DNA of 64,000 nucleotides, from NCBI RefSeq assembly GCF_012516375.2, contig NZ_CP051204.2, positions 6,820,001 to 6,884,000 on the forward strand, given 5' to 3'. Origin of the DNA: Chitinophaga oryzae (lineage in GTDB: Bacteria; Bacteroidota; Bacteroidia; Chitinophagales; Chitinophagaceae). The notes below the pieces were generated by a model. That model made no database searches. It was given only the letters and a program-made list of their open reading frames with translations, and was not told the DNA's origin. Made by a program: the position numbers and the translations under genes. Position 1 is the stretch's first letter. Each line of letters begins with the position of its first letter. Below are positions 24,820 to 34,169 of the stretch, piece by piece.

Positions 24820-26361
24820 TTAGCGTTTATTTTCCGGCCACGGCAAAGGTTTTCCGCTCGCCTTCAATACCGGCATCGGAGCATTCCACCGCTGCAGCTG
24901 TTGTGACAGCAACGTCAGCAGAGACCGTGCCTTATCGGGGTAAACGGCCGACAGATCCCGCTTTTCACCGATATCCGCTACCAGGTCATACAACTCAGCA
25001 GTACCCTGCTGCTGATCATACACTACTTTCCAGCGTCCCTGCCGTAGCGCACTTTTGTAGTTAATGCCCGGTCCTCCGTCCGGTATCCATTTGTTCGGAT
25101 AATGCCATACCAACGTCCGCAGCGAATCCGCTACAGACGGGTCTTCCAGCATCGGCACAAAACTTTTTCCGTCTATTGTCTGAACAGCGTCATATAACTG
25201 TATACCGGCCATCTCGAGTATGGAAGGAAAAAAATCTTCGACCATCACATATTGGTGCGCCACGCTTCCCGCTTTCGTCACCCCTGGCCATTTCACCAGC
25301 ATTGGCTCCCGGATGCCGCCTTCATACACTGACCCCTTACCTGCGCGCAAAGGCAGGTTCTGGGTATGCGGCGCACCTCCTCTGGGCGGCGCCAGGCTCA
25401 ACCCTCCGTTATCGCTCATAAAAAGGATGATGGTATTGTCTGCTATTTTCCGGTTGGAGAGATAGTCCATCACTTCACCCAGACTGGCGTCCATGCCTTC
25501 TATCAGCGAAGCGTATTTTGCTTCCGCTTCATCCATCCCGATGTCCAGGTAATGCTGATAGTAGCGCTTATCTGCCTGCAAAGGCACATGTACCGCATAA
25601 TGCGCGAGGTAGAGATAGAAAGGCTGTTTCCGGTTGACCGGTTCATCCAGCGCTTTCAGCGCTTCCCGTGTAAGCGCTTCCGTGAGGAAGGTGCCCGTGC
25701 CGTAATATTCTTCCAGGTCCGGCACTGCCTGCGCCGTGGCCTTACCCGGCATATTGCCGTAGTTTTCTTCCGATAAATAACTCTGCGGATGCCCTGCGGC
25801 GTGACCGGCGATATTCACCAGGAAGCCCATATTGTAAGGGTTGGCGCCGGGCGTACCCATCGCGCCCCAATGTGCTTTACCGGCATGGATGGTATAATAA
25901 CCGGTACTTTTCAGCAGGGCGGGCAACGGGGTGGCATATACGGTATGTGGTATTCCTTTTACCGGGCTGAAACCATTCTGGTTCCAGGGAGCGCTGTCCA
26001 GCGTATTGTCCGGTGCATCTGCATTGACGTCCTTATGCGGCGATGTCCAGTTGGTCACTCCATGATGCGCGGCATTCATGCCGGTGATCATGCTTACCCG
26101 CGATGGCGTACATACCGGCGTGGCATAGGCGTTGGTAAACTTCACGCCTTCTTTGGCCAGCCGCTCCATATTAGGCGTGCGAAAGCGTTTATTCTTGTCT
26201 GTCAGCTGGTCCCAGAAAGGCACAGAAGTATCTTCCCAGCCCATATCGTCTACCAGGAAGACGATAATATTAGGCTTCGGTTTGGCCGGCCGCGGGTCTT
26301 TGAACTGGGCGGAGACGCTGGCGGCGGCGGTCAGTGTGCAGGCAAGGAGGAGTGTTTTCAT
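24820..26361 (-). CDS. Exported type I sulfatase
   Basis: A 513-residue sulfatase. The signal peptide is MKTLLLACTLTAAASVSAQ. The metal ligands are in FLVDDMGWED, and the sulfatase signature CTPSR begins at Cys84 (PVCTPSRVSMITG), the residue oxidised to formylglycine by a Cys-type maturase. Further blocks are HAGKAHWGAMGTP, LFMSDNGGLS and LRAGKGSVYEGGIREP. It hydrolyses sulfate esters of glycans or similar substrates in the periplasm. Eleven extra in-frame codons upstream are encoded by the arm of repeat element B and would spoil the signal peptide, so I reject that start. No sulfatase-maturating enzyme is visible in the window. Confidence 0.9.
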   Translation of the reverse strand: MKTLLLACTLTAAASVSAQFKDPRPAKPKPNIIVFLVDDMGWEDTSVPFWDQLTDKNKRFRTPNMERLAKEGVKFTNAYATPVCTPSRVSMITGMNAAHHGVTNWTSPHKDVNADAPDNTLDSAPWNQNGFSPVKGIPHTVYATPLPALLKSTGYYTIHAGKAHWGAMGTPGANPYNMGFLVNIAGHAAGHPQSYLSEENYGNMPGKATAQAVPDLEEYYGTGTFLTEALTREALKALDEPVNRKQPFYLYLAHYAVHVPLQADKRYYQHYLDIGMDEAEAKYASLIEGMDASLGEVMDYLSNRKIADNTIILFMSDNGGLSLAPPRGGAPHTQNLPLRAGKGSVYEGGIREPMLVKWPGVTKAGSVAHQYVMVEDFFPSILEMAGIQLYDAVQTIDGKSFVPMLEDPSVADSLRTLVWHYPNKWIPDGGPGINYKSALRQGRWKVVYDQQQGTAELYDLVADIGEKRDLSAVYPDKARSLLTLLSQQLQRWNAPMPVLKASGKPLPWPENKR

Positions 26362-26516
26362 CTCGCAAAGATAAAAAGTGAGCAAAGAGCGCAAAGAACA
26401 AAATAAACAGACCAGGAAAGCAAAGGAGGGGAGATCAAATTTGATCTCCCCTCCTTTGCTTTCTTATTTAATCTTAAAAATCTTTGCGCTCTTTGCTCAC
26501 TTTGCTACTTTGCGAG
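26362..26516. repeat. Large double hairpin element, copy B
   Basis: Outer arms CTCGCAAAG / CTTTGCGAG (26362-26370 with 26508-26516) and a 22-bp pair (26376-26397 with 26481-26502) surround a perfect 48-base palindrome (26416-26463) centred on GATCAAATTTGATC. It fills the gap between catalase and sulfatase exactly: it touches the sulfatase start codon and supplies the last catalase codons and stop. The inner arms share AAAGCAAAGGAG with copy A at 10324-10377. Confidence 0.92.
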
Positions 26517-28622
26517 CTCCCGTTCCCAGAACCGGTGTTGTGCAATCGCCGCTATAAACGCCTTTGCCTGTCCGCTGATTACTACGCCGGACGCTTCTTC
26601 CGGCGGCACACGGGTTGCTTTGAGCAGCTGCAGCCCTTCGCCGGCAACGGCTACCGGCTTGCAATGACGGTAAGCTTCATTGACAAAACGGATCGCGTCC
26701 GGATGTTGTTGCAGCGTAGCTACGCTCTCAGCGCCGCCCGGCACATAAACGGCGTCGAACAGTACGGAAGCTGCGGTCAGCAGGCTCTGGTCCGCCTCGA
26801 AGCTGCTGCCGCTGGCCGCTCTGATGGCGCCCAGCCGCGGCGCTACCAACTGCACCTGTGCGCCAGCCTTCAACAGCGCGTCCTTCATTGCGGTGATAGC
26901 GCCAGAGTCTACCCCATCGGCGACGAGAAAAGCGATCTGCCGGGTTTTGATGGTATCTTTTACGGTATGCTCCATACTCAGGGCAGCCGATTTTTCCACC
27001 GGCTGCTGCACGGCGTGCGGCTGATACTGCGCCGGATCGCCGTCCGCCGGTATACTCCTGTTCATGGGCTGCTCCGGCTGCGCAGGCACCGCAACGCCGA
27101 GTCCTGCCGCCACGGCGGCGGCCAGCCCTTTGTCTACCTGGGATAACAGTCCCACCATACGGATCCGTATATCCGTGTTCGTTACTTTCCCCAACTCGAA
27201 ACGCAGCGCGTTGACAAGGTGGCGTTGTTCCGCCGGCGACTGGCTGCGGTAGAACAAGGTAGCCTGGCTGAAATGATCGAAGAAACTTTTGCTCCTGCCG
27301 CGTATTTTCTGTCCGTCGATCCGTTCTGTGTACGAATGGAAGCCGCCGTCCGCCATCTTCGCCTGGAACGGGCAACCGGCGCTGATGGTATTAGGCTCAT
27401 AGGCAGTACCGCCGCGATTGATGGTTTGCCGCATGTGCCCGTCGCGCTGGTTGTTATGTACCGGTGCCACCGGCCGGTTGATCGGTATCTCGTGAAAATT
27501 GGGGCTGCCGAGGCGCGACAGCTGCGTATCGAGATAGGAGAACAATCGTCCCTGTAGCAGCGGGTCGTTGGTGAAGTCGATGCCCGGCACCAGGTGGCCC
27601 GGATGGAAGGCCACCTGTTCCGTTTCCGCAAAAAAGTTGTCCGGGTTACGGTCCAGCACCATCTTCCCGATACGTTGCACCGGCACTACCTCTTCGGGGA
27701 TGATCTTGGTAGGGTCCAGCAGGTCGAAAGGATATTTATGTTCATCTTCTTCGGGTATCAGTTGTACGCCAAGCTCAAATTCAGGGAAGTTACCGCTCTC
27801 GATGGCGTTCCACAGGTCCCGCCGGTGGAAGTCGGGGTCTTTACCGGAGATCTGCTGTGCCTCTTCCCAGGCTACAGAATGCACTCCCAGCAGCGGTTTC
27901 CAGTGAAATTTGACAAAACAGCCCTTACCCGCCGCGTTGATCCACCGGAAGGTGTGTACACCGAAACCTTCCATCATACGGTAGCTGCGGGGGATGGCGC
28001 GGTCGCTCATGACCCACATGATCATATGCATAGACTCCGGCATGATGGAGATAAAATCCCAGAAAGTGTCGTGCGCGGAGGCCGCCTGCGGCATCTCATG
28101 ATGTGGCTCGGGCTTCACAGCGTGTACAAAATCGGGGAACTTCACGGCATCCTGGATGAAGAATACCGGCATATTATTGCCCACAAGGTCGTAATTACCC
28201 TCCTCTGTGTAGAACTTGACCGCAAAGCCTCTTACGTCCCGGGCCAGGTCGGTTGACCCTCGGGAACCGGCCACTGTGGAGAACCTTACAAATACCGGGG
28301 TACGCCGGCCGGGGTCGCAAAGAAACCCGGCCCTGGTGTGTTCCGCCATGGAGGCATACACCTGGAAGTAGCCGTGGGCGCCGGCGCCGCGGGCATGTAC
28401 AATGCGTTCAGGTATCCGCTCATGATCAAAATGGGTAATTTTTTCCCTCATGATAAAATCTTCCAGGAGGGAAGGGCCTCTTTCTCCCGCTTTCAGGGTG
28501 TTCTGGTTATCGTTAATGCGAACGCCCTGATCGGTGGTCAGGAACTGGTCAGCCCCGTCTTCTGTGTGCGGCGCCAGCTGTTCTGCCTTCTTATTGGGAA
28601 GTTCATTCTTTTTCTTTGCCAT
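26505..28622 (-). CDS. katE: Large-subunit catalase (KatE/HPII type) with DJ-1/PfpI-like C-terminal domain
   Basis: A 705-residue clade-2 catalase that decomposes hydrogen peroxide. The heme-face His76 lies in [14 protein letters not shown], the Asn in [13 protein letters not shown], and the proximal heme Tyr in [15 protein letters not shown]. The N-terminal extension and the C-terminal flavodoxin-like domain (about 550-705; [24 protein letters not shown]) are those of HPII. The last codons (E-L-A-K-stop) lie within repeat element B, so the extreme C-terminus is repeat-derived. No catalase regulator such as OxyR is adjacent. Confidence 0.95.
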   Translation of the reverse strand: MAKKKNELPNKKAEQLAPHTEDGADQFLTTDQGVRINDNQNTLKAGERGPSLLEDFIMREKITHFDHERIPERIVHARGAGAHGYFQVYASMAEHTRAGFLCDPGRRTPVFVRFSTVAGSRGSTDLARDVRGFAVKFYTEEGNYDLVGNNMPVFFIQDAVKFPDFVHAVKPEPHHEMPQAASAHDTFWDFISIMPESMHMIMWVMSDRAIPRSYRMMEGFGVHTFRWINAAGKGCFVKFHWKPLLGVHSVAWEEAQQISGKDPDFHRRDLWNAIESGNFPEFELGVQLIPEEDEHKYPFDLLDPTKIIPEEVVPVQRIGKMVLDRNPDNFFAETEQVAFHPGHLVPGIDFTNDPLLQGRLFSYLDTQLSRLGSPNFHEIPINRPVAPVHNNQRDGHMRQTINRGGTAYEPNTISAGCPFQAKMADGGFHSYTERIDGQKIRGRSKSFFDHFSQATLFYRSQSPAEQRHLVNALRFELGKVTNTDIRIRMVGLLSQVDKGLAAAVAAGLGVAVPAQPEQPMNRSIPADGDPAQYQPHAVQQPVEKSAALSMEHTVKDTIKTRQIAFLVADGVDSGAITAMKDALLKAGAQVQLVAPRLGAIRAASGSSFEADQSLLTAASVLFDAVYVPGGAESVATLQQHPDAIRFVNEAYRHCKPVAVAGEGLQLLKATRVPPEEASGVVISGQAKAFIAAIAQHRFWERELAK

Positions 28623-28707
28623 GGTTATCCGGGTTTAAAAGGTGAGAAACACTTCCCTCCTTCCGCCACAGATTTTATACCGGAGATAACAGCCTGAACC
28701 CTGCCGA

Positions 28708-28738
28708 TTGTTATTAGGAATATTAAATATTATATTTG
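28708..28738 (+). promoter_or_regulatory. Bacteroidota promoter for the DUF3829-like lipoprotein
   Basis: TTG at 28708-28710, exactly 20 bases, then TATATTTG at 28731-28738, matching TTG-N20-TAnnTTTG. It lies 61 bases before the ATG at 28800. Confidence 0.65.
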
Positions 28739-28799
28739 CGGCATTATTTCAATCAAATTACCCCGGTCATTTGTTTAATCCAATAATCACCATTTCACT

Positions 28800-29753
28800 A
28801 TGAACAAAAAGTTCCTTTACGCAGCCATGAGCGTGGCTATGCTCTCTGTATCCGTATCATGTGACAACAGCAAAGGCGCGAAGGGCCCCGCTGCCTACGA
28901 GAATAACTCCGTAGAAAAAGCCAGTCATGTTATTGAATACACCAACCTGCTGATTGATATGGCCAACAAACAAAACAGCTATATCACCCGGGTGGCCGAG
29001 AACACAGACAGAATTGAAAAAGGGCTGAAAAACCCCTCCGACCGTTTCGCTTTTATTGGCATCATTACCCCTTCCTACTTCGACATGTCAAGATCCATGA
29101 ACAAAGTAAAACCGGAAGAGCCGGTAGATGAGCTGAGCAGCGACGATAAAAAATTTTTCAAGGAAAAAGTACCTGCCTACACCGCCAGCTTCAAAAAACT
29201 GCAGGAGCAGTACAAAAAACTGAGCGACTACCTGAAAGCAGAAAACTACAAAGACGATAAAAGCGCTCTGGGCTTTGCGCTGGTGGACTCTATCCGTTCC
29301 ACCACCCAGCAGCTGATGACAGACAAAGCGGTGCTGATGAAGAAAGTCAATGAAATCGCTGACGCCAGCGAAGCCATTGTACTGAAAGAAAGCCCGCTGA
29401 AAGATTACATCCTCGCCATGAAAGCGGACCTGAAATCTGTACGCGATTTTGTGGAACTGGCAGAAAGCAGCGAAGGCGATTACAACGCTATCAAACAAAA
29501 AGCAGAAGCCGCTTATGCTGCGCTGGAAAAAGCCCAGGCCGAACACAGCCAGCTGAACCTGGACAACGCTAAAAAGGAACGTAAAGACGGCTACTATAAA
29601 TCTTTCTATGACCGGGTGAACGACTTCCTGATCACTGCCAAAAAAATAATGCGTGACAGCGCTGAAAAAGGCAAAATAGATGAATACCAGGTAGAATCAC
29701 TGGGTAGCAGCTATGACAACCTGATCAGCAGTTACAATTCTTTCAATAGCTAA
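28800..29753 (+). CDS. DUF3829-like lipoprotein
   Basis: A 317-residue lipoprotein: MNKKFLYAAMSVAMLSVSVSC, with lipidated Cys21 followed by DNSKGAKG. The rest is almost entirely charged amphipathic helix (for example KVKPEEPVDELSSDDKKFF and EKAQAEHSQLNLDNAKKER), matching the DUF3829/YiiG type. It probably sits in the periplasmic or outer membrane leaflet. The function is not established. It has its own promoter and is followed by element C. Confidence 0.8.
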   Translation: MNKKFLYAAMSVAMLSVSVSCDNSKGAKGPAAYENNSVEKASHVIEYTNLLIDMANKQNSYITRVAENTDRIEKGLKNPSDRFAFIGIITPSYFDMSRSMNKVKPEEPVDELSSDDKKFFKEKVPAYTASFKKLQEQYKKLSDYLKAENYKDDKSALGFALVDSIRSTTQQLMTDKAVLMKKVNEIADASEAIVLKESPLKDYILAMKADLKSVRDFVELAESSEGDYNAIKQKAEAAYAALEKAQAEHSQLNLDNAKKERKDGYYKSFYDRVNDFLITAKKIMRDSAEKGKIDEYQVESLGSSYDNLISSYNSFNS

Positions 29754-29754
29754 T

Positions 29755-29860
29755 TGCTCGCAAAGCATTTAAAGAAGCGCAAAGAAACAAAGCACTTATA
29801 AATATTATAAAAAGCCTTGGATTCTTTGCGCTTCTTACGTTTTCTCTGCGTGAAAAAAAC
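29755..29860. repeat. GCAAAGA hairpin element, short copy C
   Basis: A 15-bp inverted repeat AAGAAGCGCAAAGAA / TTCTTTGCGCTTCTT (29772-29786 with 29822-29836) with imperfect outer pairs. It shares the arm wording of elements A and B but lacks their inner GATC palindrome. It starts directly after the lipoprotein stop. Confidence 0.8.
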
Positions 29861-29874
29861 CAATCCGACCGACT

Positions 29875-30588
29875 ATGAAAACACAATACTTCCCTGCCGG
29901 AGAAAGAGGCGTAAAAGATATCGGATGGCTGAAAAGCAATTTCTTCTTCAGCTTCAGCGACTACTACCACCCTATGCGCAGTGCTTTTGGTACGCTGGTG
30001 GCGTTTAACGATGATTTCGTGACCGCCGGAAAAGGTTTCGGTATCCATCCGCATGTGAACATGGAGATCATTTCTGTGCTGCTGAAAGGTAAGATGAACC
30101 ATAAAGACACCCTTGGTTACAGCACTAAAATAGAAGCCGGCGGCGTACAGATCATGAGCGCCGGGGAGGGGTTAAGACATGAAGAATACAATGTGGGGGA
30201 AGGCGATGTGAATTTCCTCCAGATATGGATACAACCTAAACTACAGAATATTACCCCCCGCTACCAGCAAAGAAGTTTTCCCCGTAATAACAGAAAAAAC
30301 CGGCTTACCACCATCGTTTCCGCAGAGGAAGGCCTGGAGCATTGCTGGATCAACCAGAACGCCCGGCTTTCCCTCGGCTACTACGATCTGCCCGGCTCTG
30401 TACCCTATACCCTCCATCCGGTCAATAAATGCCTGTTCATCTTCCTGATAGAAGGTACCCTGAAAGTGAACAACCAGGTGCTGCATCCCCGCGACGCCAT
30501 GGGTATCTGGGAAGCGAGTGAAATCAGCCTGCAACATGGCGAAGAGACCGAGTTTCTGATCATAGAAACACCCATCAATCAGAAATAG
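29875..30588 (+). CDS. Pirin-family bicupin
   Basis: A 237-residue cupin protein. The N-terminal cupin has the pirin metal ligands H58 and H60 (GIHPHVNMEI), H102 and E104 (LRHEEYN). The second cupin (about 150-237) is more degenerate (LFIFLIEGTLKVNNQVLHP). Some pirins are quercetin 2,3-dioxygenases; others act as redox-dependent regulators. It is cytoplasmic and follows catalase and the lipoprotein, so a stress role is possible but not shown. Confidence 0.9.
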   Translation: MKTQYFPAGERGVKDIGWLKSNFFFSFSDYYHPMRSAFGTLVAFNDDFVTAGKGFGIHPHVNMEIISVLLKGKMNHKDTLGYSTKIEAGGVQIMSAGEGLRHEEYNVGEGDVNFLQIWIQPKLQNITPRYQQRSFPRNNRKNRLTTIVSAEEGLEHCWINQNARLSLGYYDLPGSVPYTLHPVNKCLFIFLIEGTLKVNNQVLHPRDAMGIWEASEISLQHGEETEFLIIETPINQK

Positions 30589-30897
30589 CCCCATCTGTTA
30601 TTCCCCCACAGACATTTTACCGGATTGTCATTGCGGCCTGCACGCATGGAAACTTACCGTAACCATGGCAACCGGCAACGCTATTATACCGCCGGCAGCA
30701 AATATCCACCATGGAAAACGGAAGCTGTAAGCAAGCCGCCTCACAGATCAATCTCACAACAACATCAAAATGAAAATCTTACTAATTAAAATTAAAGTAC
30801 CTTTGTCTGGTTACGCAAAGAGATAGTCTGAAATCGAACGACCTGTATTTTTATAACCATGGATTCCTTATTTTTATAACAGACCCTTTTCAGACCC
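30589..30897. other. Intergenic region upstream of the PAS kinase
   Basis: 309 bases. It contains an 18-codon frame at 30770-30826 (MKILLIKIKVPLSGYAKR) that I do not accept as a gene, a TACCTTTG -7-like word at 30798-30805 without a -33 partner, and the 12-base direct repeat described next. Confidence 0.5.
30846..30880 (+). promoter_or_regulatory. 12-base direct repeat before the PAS kinase gene
   Basis: TATTTTTATAAC occurs at 30846-30857 and 30869-30880 (23 bases apart), 18 bases before the kinase start codon. The position suits a promoter-proximal regulatory site. AT-rich composition raises the odds of chance. Confidence 0.35.
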
Positions 30898-32424
30898 ATG
30901 ACCATCATAAGCACGGCACATATGCCAGGTTTTGAGCTGCTCTTCAATCATGCTACCCAGGGCATACTCCTGGTAGACGGGGCCGGCCTGATAAAGGCGG
31001 CTAATCCATGTTTCCTGGAATGGAGTGGCCACACTGCGGAAGAAGTGCAGGAAAAACCGGCAGACAGCCTGCTGGCGGGGGATATCCGGTCGTGGTTGCG
31101 TTGTAAAAACGGGCAGGTCATCCCGGTAAAAGTGACCTGCACCTCTTACCTGCAGGACGATCAGCACTACCAGGTCTGTTTCATCACCGATCTTTCCGCA
31201 CAACAGCAAACTGCCGACGCTCTGAAGCGGGCGCAGGATGCGCAACAGCTGGAAGCACACATTATGGCCGGCAAAGAATCGGCTTACCGGCGGGTCAGCA
31301 ATTTCCTCAACAGCATCTGGACCAACTTAGACGCTATCCTGATTGTGACCGAACCGATGGGGCATATCCGGTTCTTTAACCCTGCAGCGGTAAAAATGCT
31401 GGGGTACCCTGCCCGCGAAGTGACGGATACCGGCTCGCTGGTACAGTTTCACGACTTTGAAGAACTGGAGCACCGCGCCGCCAAACTTTCGGAAGAGCTG
31501 CAGCAGGTGGTGGAGCCCGGATTTGACGCCCTGACGGCCAAAGCGCGGCTCAACCTGCCCAATGAATCCGAATGGAGCTACATCCGCAAAGACGGTAGCC
31601 GTTTTCCCGTAGCATTAACGGTATCGGCTATACGGGATGAAAGTCAGCAGATCACCGGTTACATCGCCATTGGCCTCGACATCTCTGCCAGGCGGAAGTC
31701 GGAAGCGGAGCTGCGGCAGGCGCTGGACAAAGAAAAAGAGCTGAACGTGCTGAAATCCCGCTTCGTGTCTATCGCTTCTCATGAGTTCCGTACACCGCTC
31801 AGCACCGTATTGTCATCTACCTACCTGCTGGAAAAATATACCACCACGGAAGACCAACCCAAACGGCTGGCGCATATCCGGAAAATCGCTTCTGCCGTGC
31901 ACCTGCTTACCGATATCCTGAACGATTTCCTGTCGCTCGGAAAAATCGAGGAAGGCAAGATACAGGTACGGCCGGCGCTGACCGATACGCGCAAGCATGT
32001 TGAAAAAATACTGGCGGAAGCCGAAGGGCTGAAACGCGCCAGGCAACAGGTGGTATACAGCCACGACGGCCCGGCCGAAAGTTGGTTCGACGGTAGCCTG
32101 CTGCGCCATATACTGACCAACCTTGTATCCAACGCATTAAAATTTTCTCCTGACGAGGGTACCGTTTATGTACGCACGTTAGCTACCCCTTACCGGCTGA
32201 CCGTGTCGGTAAAGGATTGCGGCATCGGTATCAAACCGGAAGACCAACAGCACCTGTTTGAAAGATTTTTCCGCGGCAGCAATGTCGAAAACATCCAGGG
32301 CACCGGGCTCGGCCTGCATATTGTGGCCAAGTACACGGAACTGATGAAAGGACAGATCACCTGCCACAGTGAACCGGACAAAGGCACCGAATTCATCGTT
32401 CATATTCCCACCCCCAAAACCTGA
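30898..32424 (+). CDS. PAS-domain sensor histidine kinase
   Basis: A 508-residue soluble kinase with no membrane segment. A PAS domain at about residues 8-115 (GFELLFNHATQGILLVDGAG) is followed by a short coil, a second PAS with PAC tail at about 140-265, and HisKA with His295 in SIASHEFRTPLS. The HATPase domain has N, G1 and G2 boxes (LVSNALKFSPDEG, DCGIGIKPED, GTGLGLHIVAKY). It would sense a cytoplasmic signal, possibly through a bound cofactor. The receiver-CRP fusion starts seven bases later, making it the cognate partner. Confidence 0.93.
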   Translation: MTIISTAHMPGFELLFNHATQGILLVDGAGLIKAANPCFLEWSGHTAEEVQEKPADSLLAGDIRSWLRCKNGQVIPVKVTCTSYLQDDQHYQVCFITDLSAQQQTADALKRAQDAQQLEAHIMAGKESAYRRVSNFLNSIWTNLDAILIVTEPMGHIRFFNPAAVKMLGYPAREVTDTGSLVQFHDFEELEHRAAKLSEELQQVVEPGFDALTAKARLNLPNESEWSYIRKDGSRFPVALTVSAIRDESQQITGYIAIGLDISARRKSEAELRQALDKEKELNVLKSRFVSIASHEFRTPLSTVLSSTYLLEKYTTTEDQPKRLAHIRKIASAVHLLTDILNDFLSLGKIEEGKIQVRPALTDTRKHVEKILAEAEGLKRARQQVVYSHDGPAESWFDGSLLRHILTNLVSNALKFSPDEGTVYVRTLATPYRLTVSVKDCGIGIKPEDQQHLFERFFRGSNVENIQGTGLGLHIVAKYTELMKGQITCHSEPDKGTEFIVHIPTPKT

Positions 32425-32430
32425 CATATC

Positions 32431-33489
32431 TTGGAAAAAATCCTGCTGATCGAAGACAATAAAGATATCCGCGATAACCTGTCGGAGATTCTTGAACTGG
32501 CCAACTACCATGTATTGACGGCCTCCAACGGCAAAGAGGGTGTGACGATAGCCCTCGAACAACAGCCCGACCTCATCGTATGCGATATCATGATGCCCGT
32601 GCTCGACGGCTACGGCGTACTGCATATGTTGCATAAGAATGAAAGCCTCCGGCCCATCCCGTTTATTTTCCTCACCGCCAAAACAGAACGCACCGACGTC
32701 CGGAAAGGCATGGAAATGGGCGCCGACGATTACATCACCAAACCGTTTGAAGGCGCTGAACTGCTCAGCGCCATAGAAAGCCGTCTCCGCAGATGTGCAG
32801 AAATACGGCAGCCGGAAACTTCAGGCATCAGCGGATTGCACACGCTGCTGTCCAATACTTCCGGAAAAGACCTGCTGGCCTCCCTCAAAGAAGACCGGAA
32901 TACCAATCATTATAAAAAGAAACAACAGATATACGCTGCGGGCAACAGGCCGGAAAGCCTCTATTATATTATGGAAGGCAAGGTAAAAACCTATCAGCGC
33001 AATGATGATGGGAAGGAACTGATCACCGGGTTGTATAACCAGGGGGATTTTCTGGGGTACACGGCTTTACTGGAAGCGGGCGCCTACCAGGAAAGCGCAG
33101 AAGCCATCGAAGATACTGTGCTGGCCATTATTCCGCACCAGGATTTCGAAGAACTGGTGAATAACAACCCGGAAGTGCTGAGCCGCTTTGTTCAGCTGCT
33201 GGCTAAAAACATTGCGGAAAAAGAACAGCAGCTGATTGCGCTGGCCTATAGTTCCCTGCGTAAAAAAGTAGCTTCCGCCCTGATCACGCTGGACCATAAG
33301 TACAACACCACCAATAAACCGCAATTTGAAATTGATATCAGCCGGGAGAACCTGGCTGCGGTGGCCGGAGTGGCCAAGGAGTCGCTGATACGTACCCTCG
33401 GGGATTTCAGGGATGAACAACTGATTACTTTACGCGATGGCACCATCGTGCTGAAAGAAAAAGAAAAAATCGCCGCGATGCGCAACTGA
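32431..33489 (+). CDS. Response regulator fused to a CRP/FNR-type transcription factor
   Basis: A 352-residue fusion. A receiver domain (1-120; D9 in LLIEDN, phospho-acceptor D52 in VCDIMMPVLDG, K in TKPFEG) is joined to a cyclic-nucleotide-binding-like domain (about 150-245; NRPESLYYIMEGKVKTYQ, NQGDFLGYTALLE) and a CRP winged helix (about 290-350). The recognition helix region AKESLIRTLGDF keeps the Glu and Arg that contact GTGA half-sites in CRP; a Lys replaces the first Arg. Translation must start at the TTG at 32431, as no nearby ATG fits. A matching GTGA-N6-TCAC palindrome lies at 34979-34996. Confidence 0.92.
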   Translation: MEKILLIEDNKDIRDNLSEILELANYHVLTASNGKEGVTIALEQQPDLIVCDIMMPVLDGYGVLHMLHKNESLRPIPFIFLTAKTERTDVRKGMEMGADDYITKPFEGAELLSAIESRLRRCAEIRQPETSGISGLHTLLSNTSGKDLLASLKEDRNTNHYKKKQQIYAAGNRPESLYYIMEGKVKTYQRNDDGKELITGLYNQGDFLGYTALLEAGAYQESAEAIEDTVLAIIPHQDFEELVNNNPEVLSRFVQLLAKNIAEKEQQLIALAYSSLRKKVASALITLDHKYNTTNKPQFEIDISRENLAAVAGVAKESLIRTLGDFRDEQLITLRDGTIVLKEKEKIAAMRN

Positions 33490-33504
33490 TCCGGCTTAAA
33501 ACAC

Positions 33505-33540
33505 TTTTTGCCCCGGGCCTGCCGGCCCGGGGGACAAAAA
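33505..33540. terminator. GC-rich hairpin terminator
   Basis: Stem CCCCGGGCC / GGCCCGGGG with a TGCC loop (33511-33532), flanked by TTTTTG and ACAAAAA, 15 bases after the receiver-CRP gene. It shares the wording TTGCCCCGGGC and GCCCGGGGGACAA with the hairpin at 51865. Confidence 0.75.
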
Positions 33541-33767
33541 ATGATCTCCACACATCGTCACTTTCACATTCCCCACAATTTCAAACCCACCATCTCTCTG
33601 CATAGCACTTTCACATTCCCATCCATTCACAAACCATCCCCACATCCACTTACACAATCTTTTCATCCACACTGTCGTTCCCTCGGTCTTGCTACACTTT
33701 CATCCGCACATTCACATTACATCTTTTACACGATTTTCCTTCTCATTTATCAATCATTCAGGTATCT
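33541..33767. other. G-depleted low-complexity tract
   Basis: About 200 bases whose plus strand is C/T/A-rich with very few G. The phrase CACTTTCACATTCCC occurs twice. No gene or promoter is recognised. Confidence 0.6.
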
Positions 33768-34154
33768 CTACTCTAATTGCCAGTTGCGCAGCAGGTTATT
33801 GAACGCCGCTTTCATTTTCTCAAATTCTTCCTGCATCTTTCGCATATCCTGCGTGAGCACCGGCCAGTCGTGCGGGGCCTCTTCCCTGGGCTGTGGCACA
33901 ATGTCCAGCCAGTCCAGCTGCTCCATCACTTCATGCCGCAATAACTTTAAAGACTCGTTTTTGCTGATCATCTTTTCCTGAAAGGCTTCCGCCTGGTCCA
34001 GGAATTCCCGGGAATTAACATGGCGCAGGGAGGCAGTCAGCCTGTCCAACAGTGCCGTGTTCTCTTTTCTTAGTCCTTCCAGAATACTTAGCCACCCTCT
34101 GCATATCTGCTGGTCCTGCAGATTCTTTCCCCTGATTTCTTCCCGGTTGTTCAT
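33768..34154 (-). CDS. Uncharacterised small helical protein
   Basis: A 128-residue soluble protein, highly charged and predicted helical throughout, with heptad-like patterns (LTQDMRKMQEEFEKMKAAF). There is no signal peptide, membrane segment or known motif. It lies 15 bases after the 229-residue gene and is surely cotranscribed with it. Its length and composition fit a partner or adaptor rather than an enzyme. Its neighbours are the receiver-CRP regulator and an HPt protein, so a role in that signalling system is possible. I do not recognise the family. Confidence 0.65.
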   Translation of the reverse strand: MNNREEIRGKNLQDQQICRGWLSILEGLRKENTALLDRLTASLRHVNSREFLDQAEAFQEKMISKNESLKLLRHEVMEQLDWLDIVPQPREEAPHDWPVLTQDMRKMQEEFEKMKAAFNNLLRNWQLE

Positions 34155-34169
34155 AGTAAGTAAGTGCTG

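Noticed and set aside
26362..26394. Eleven extra N-terminal codons for the sulfatase
   Set aside because: They are encoded by the arm of repeat element B and would precede a normal signal peptide.
30770..30826. An 18-codon frame MKILLIKIKVPLSGYAKR that could be a peptide precursor
   Set aside because: It is short, AT-rich, has no partner maturation gene, and its only nearby -7-like word lies inside it.
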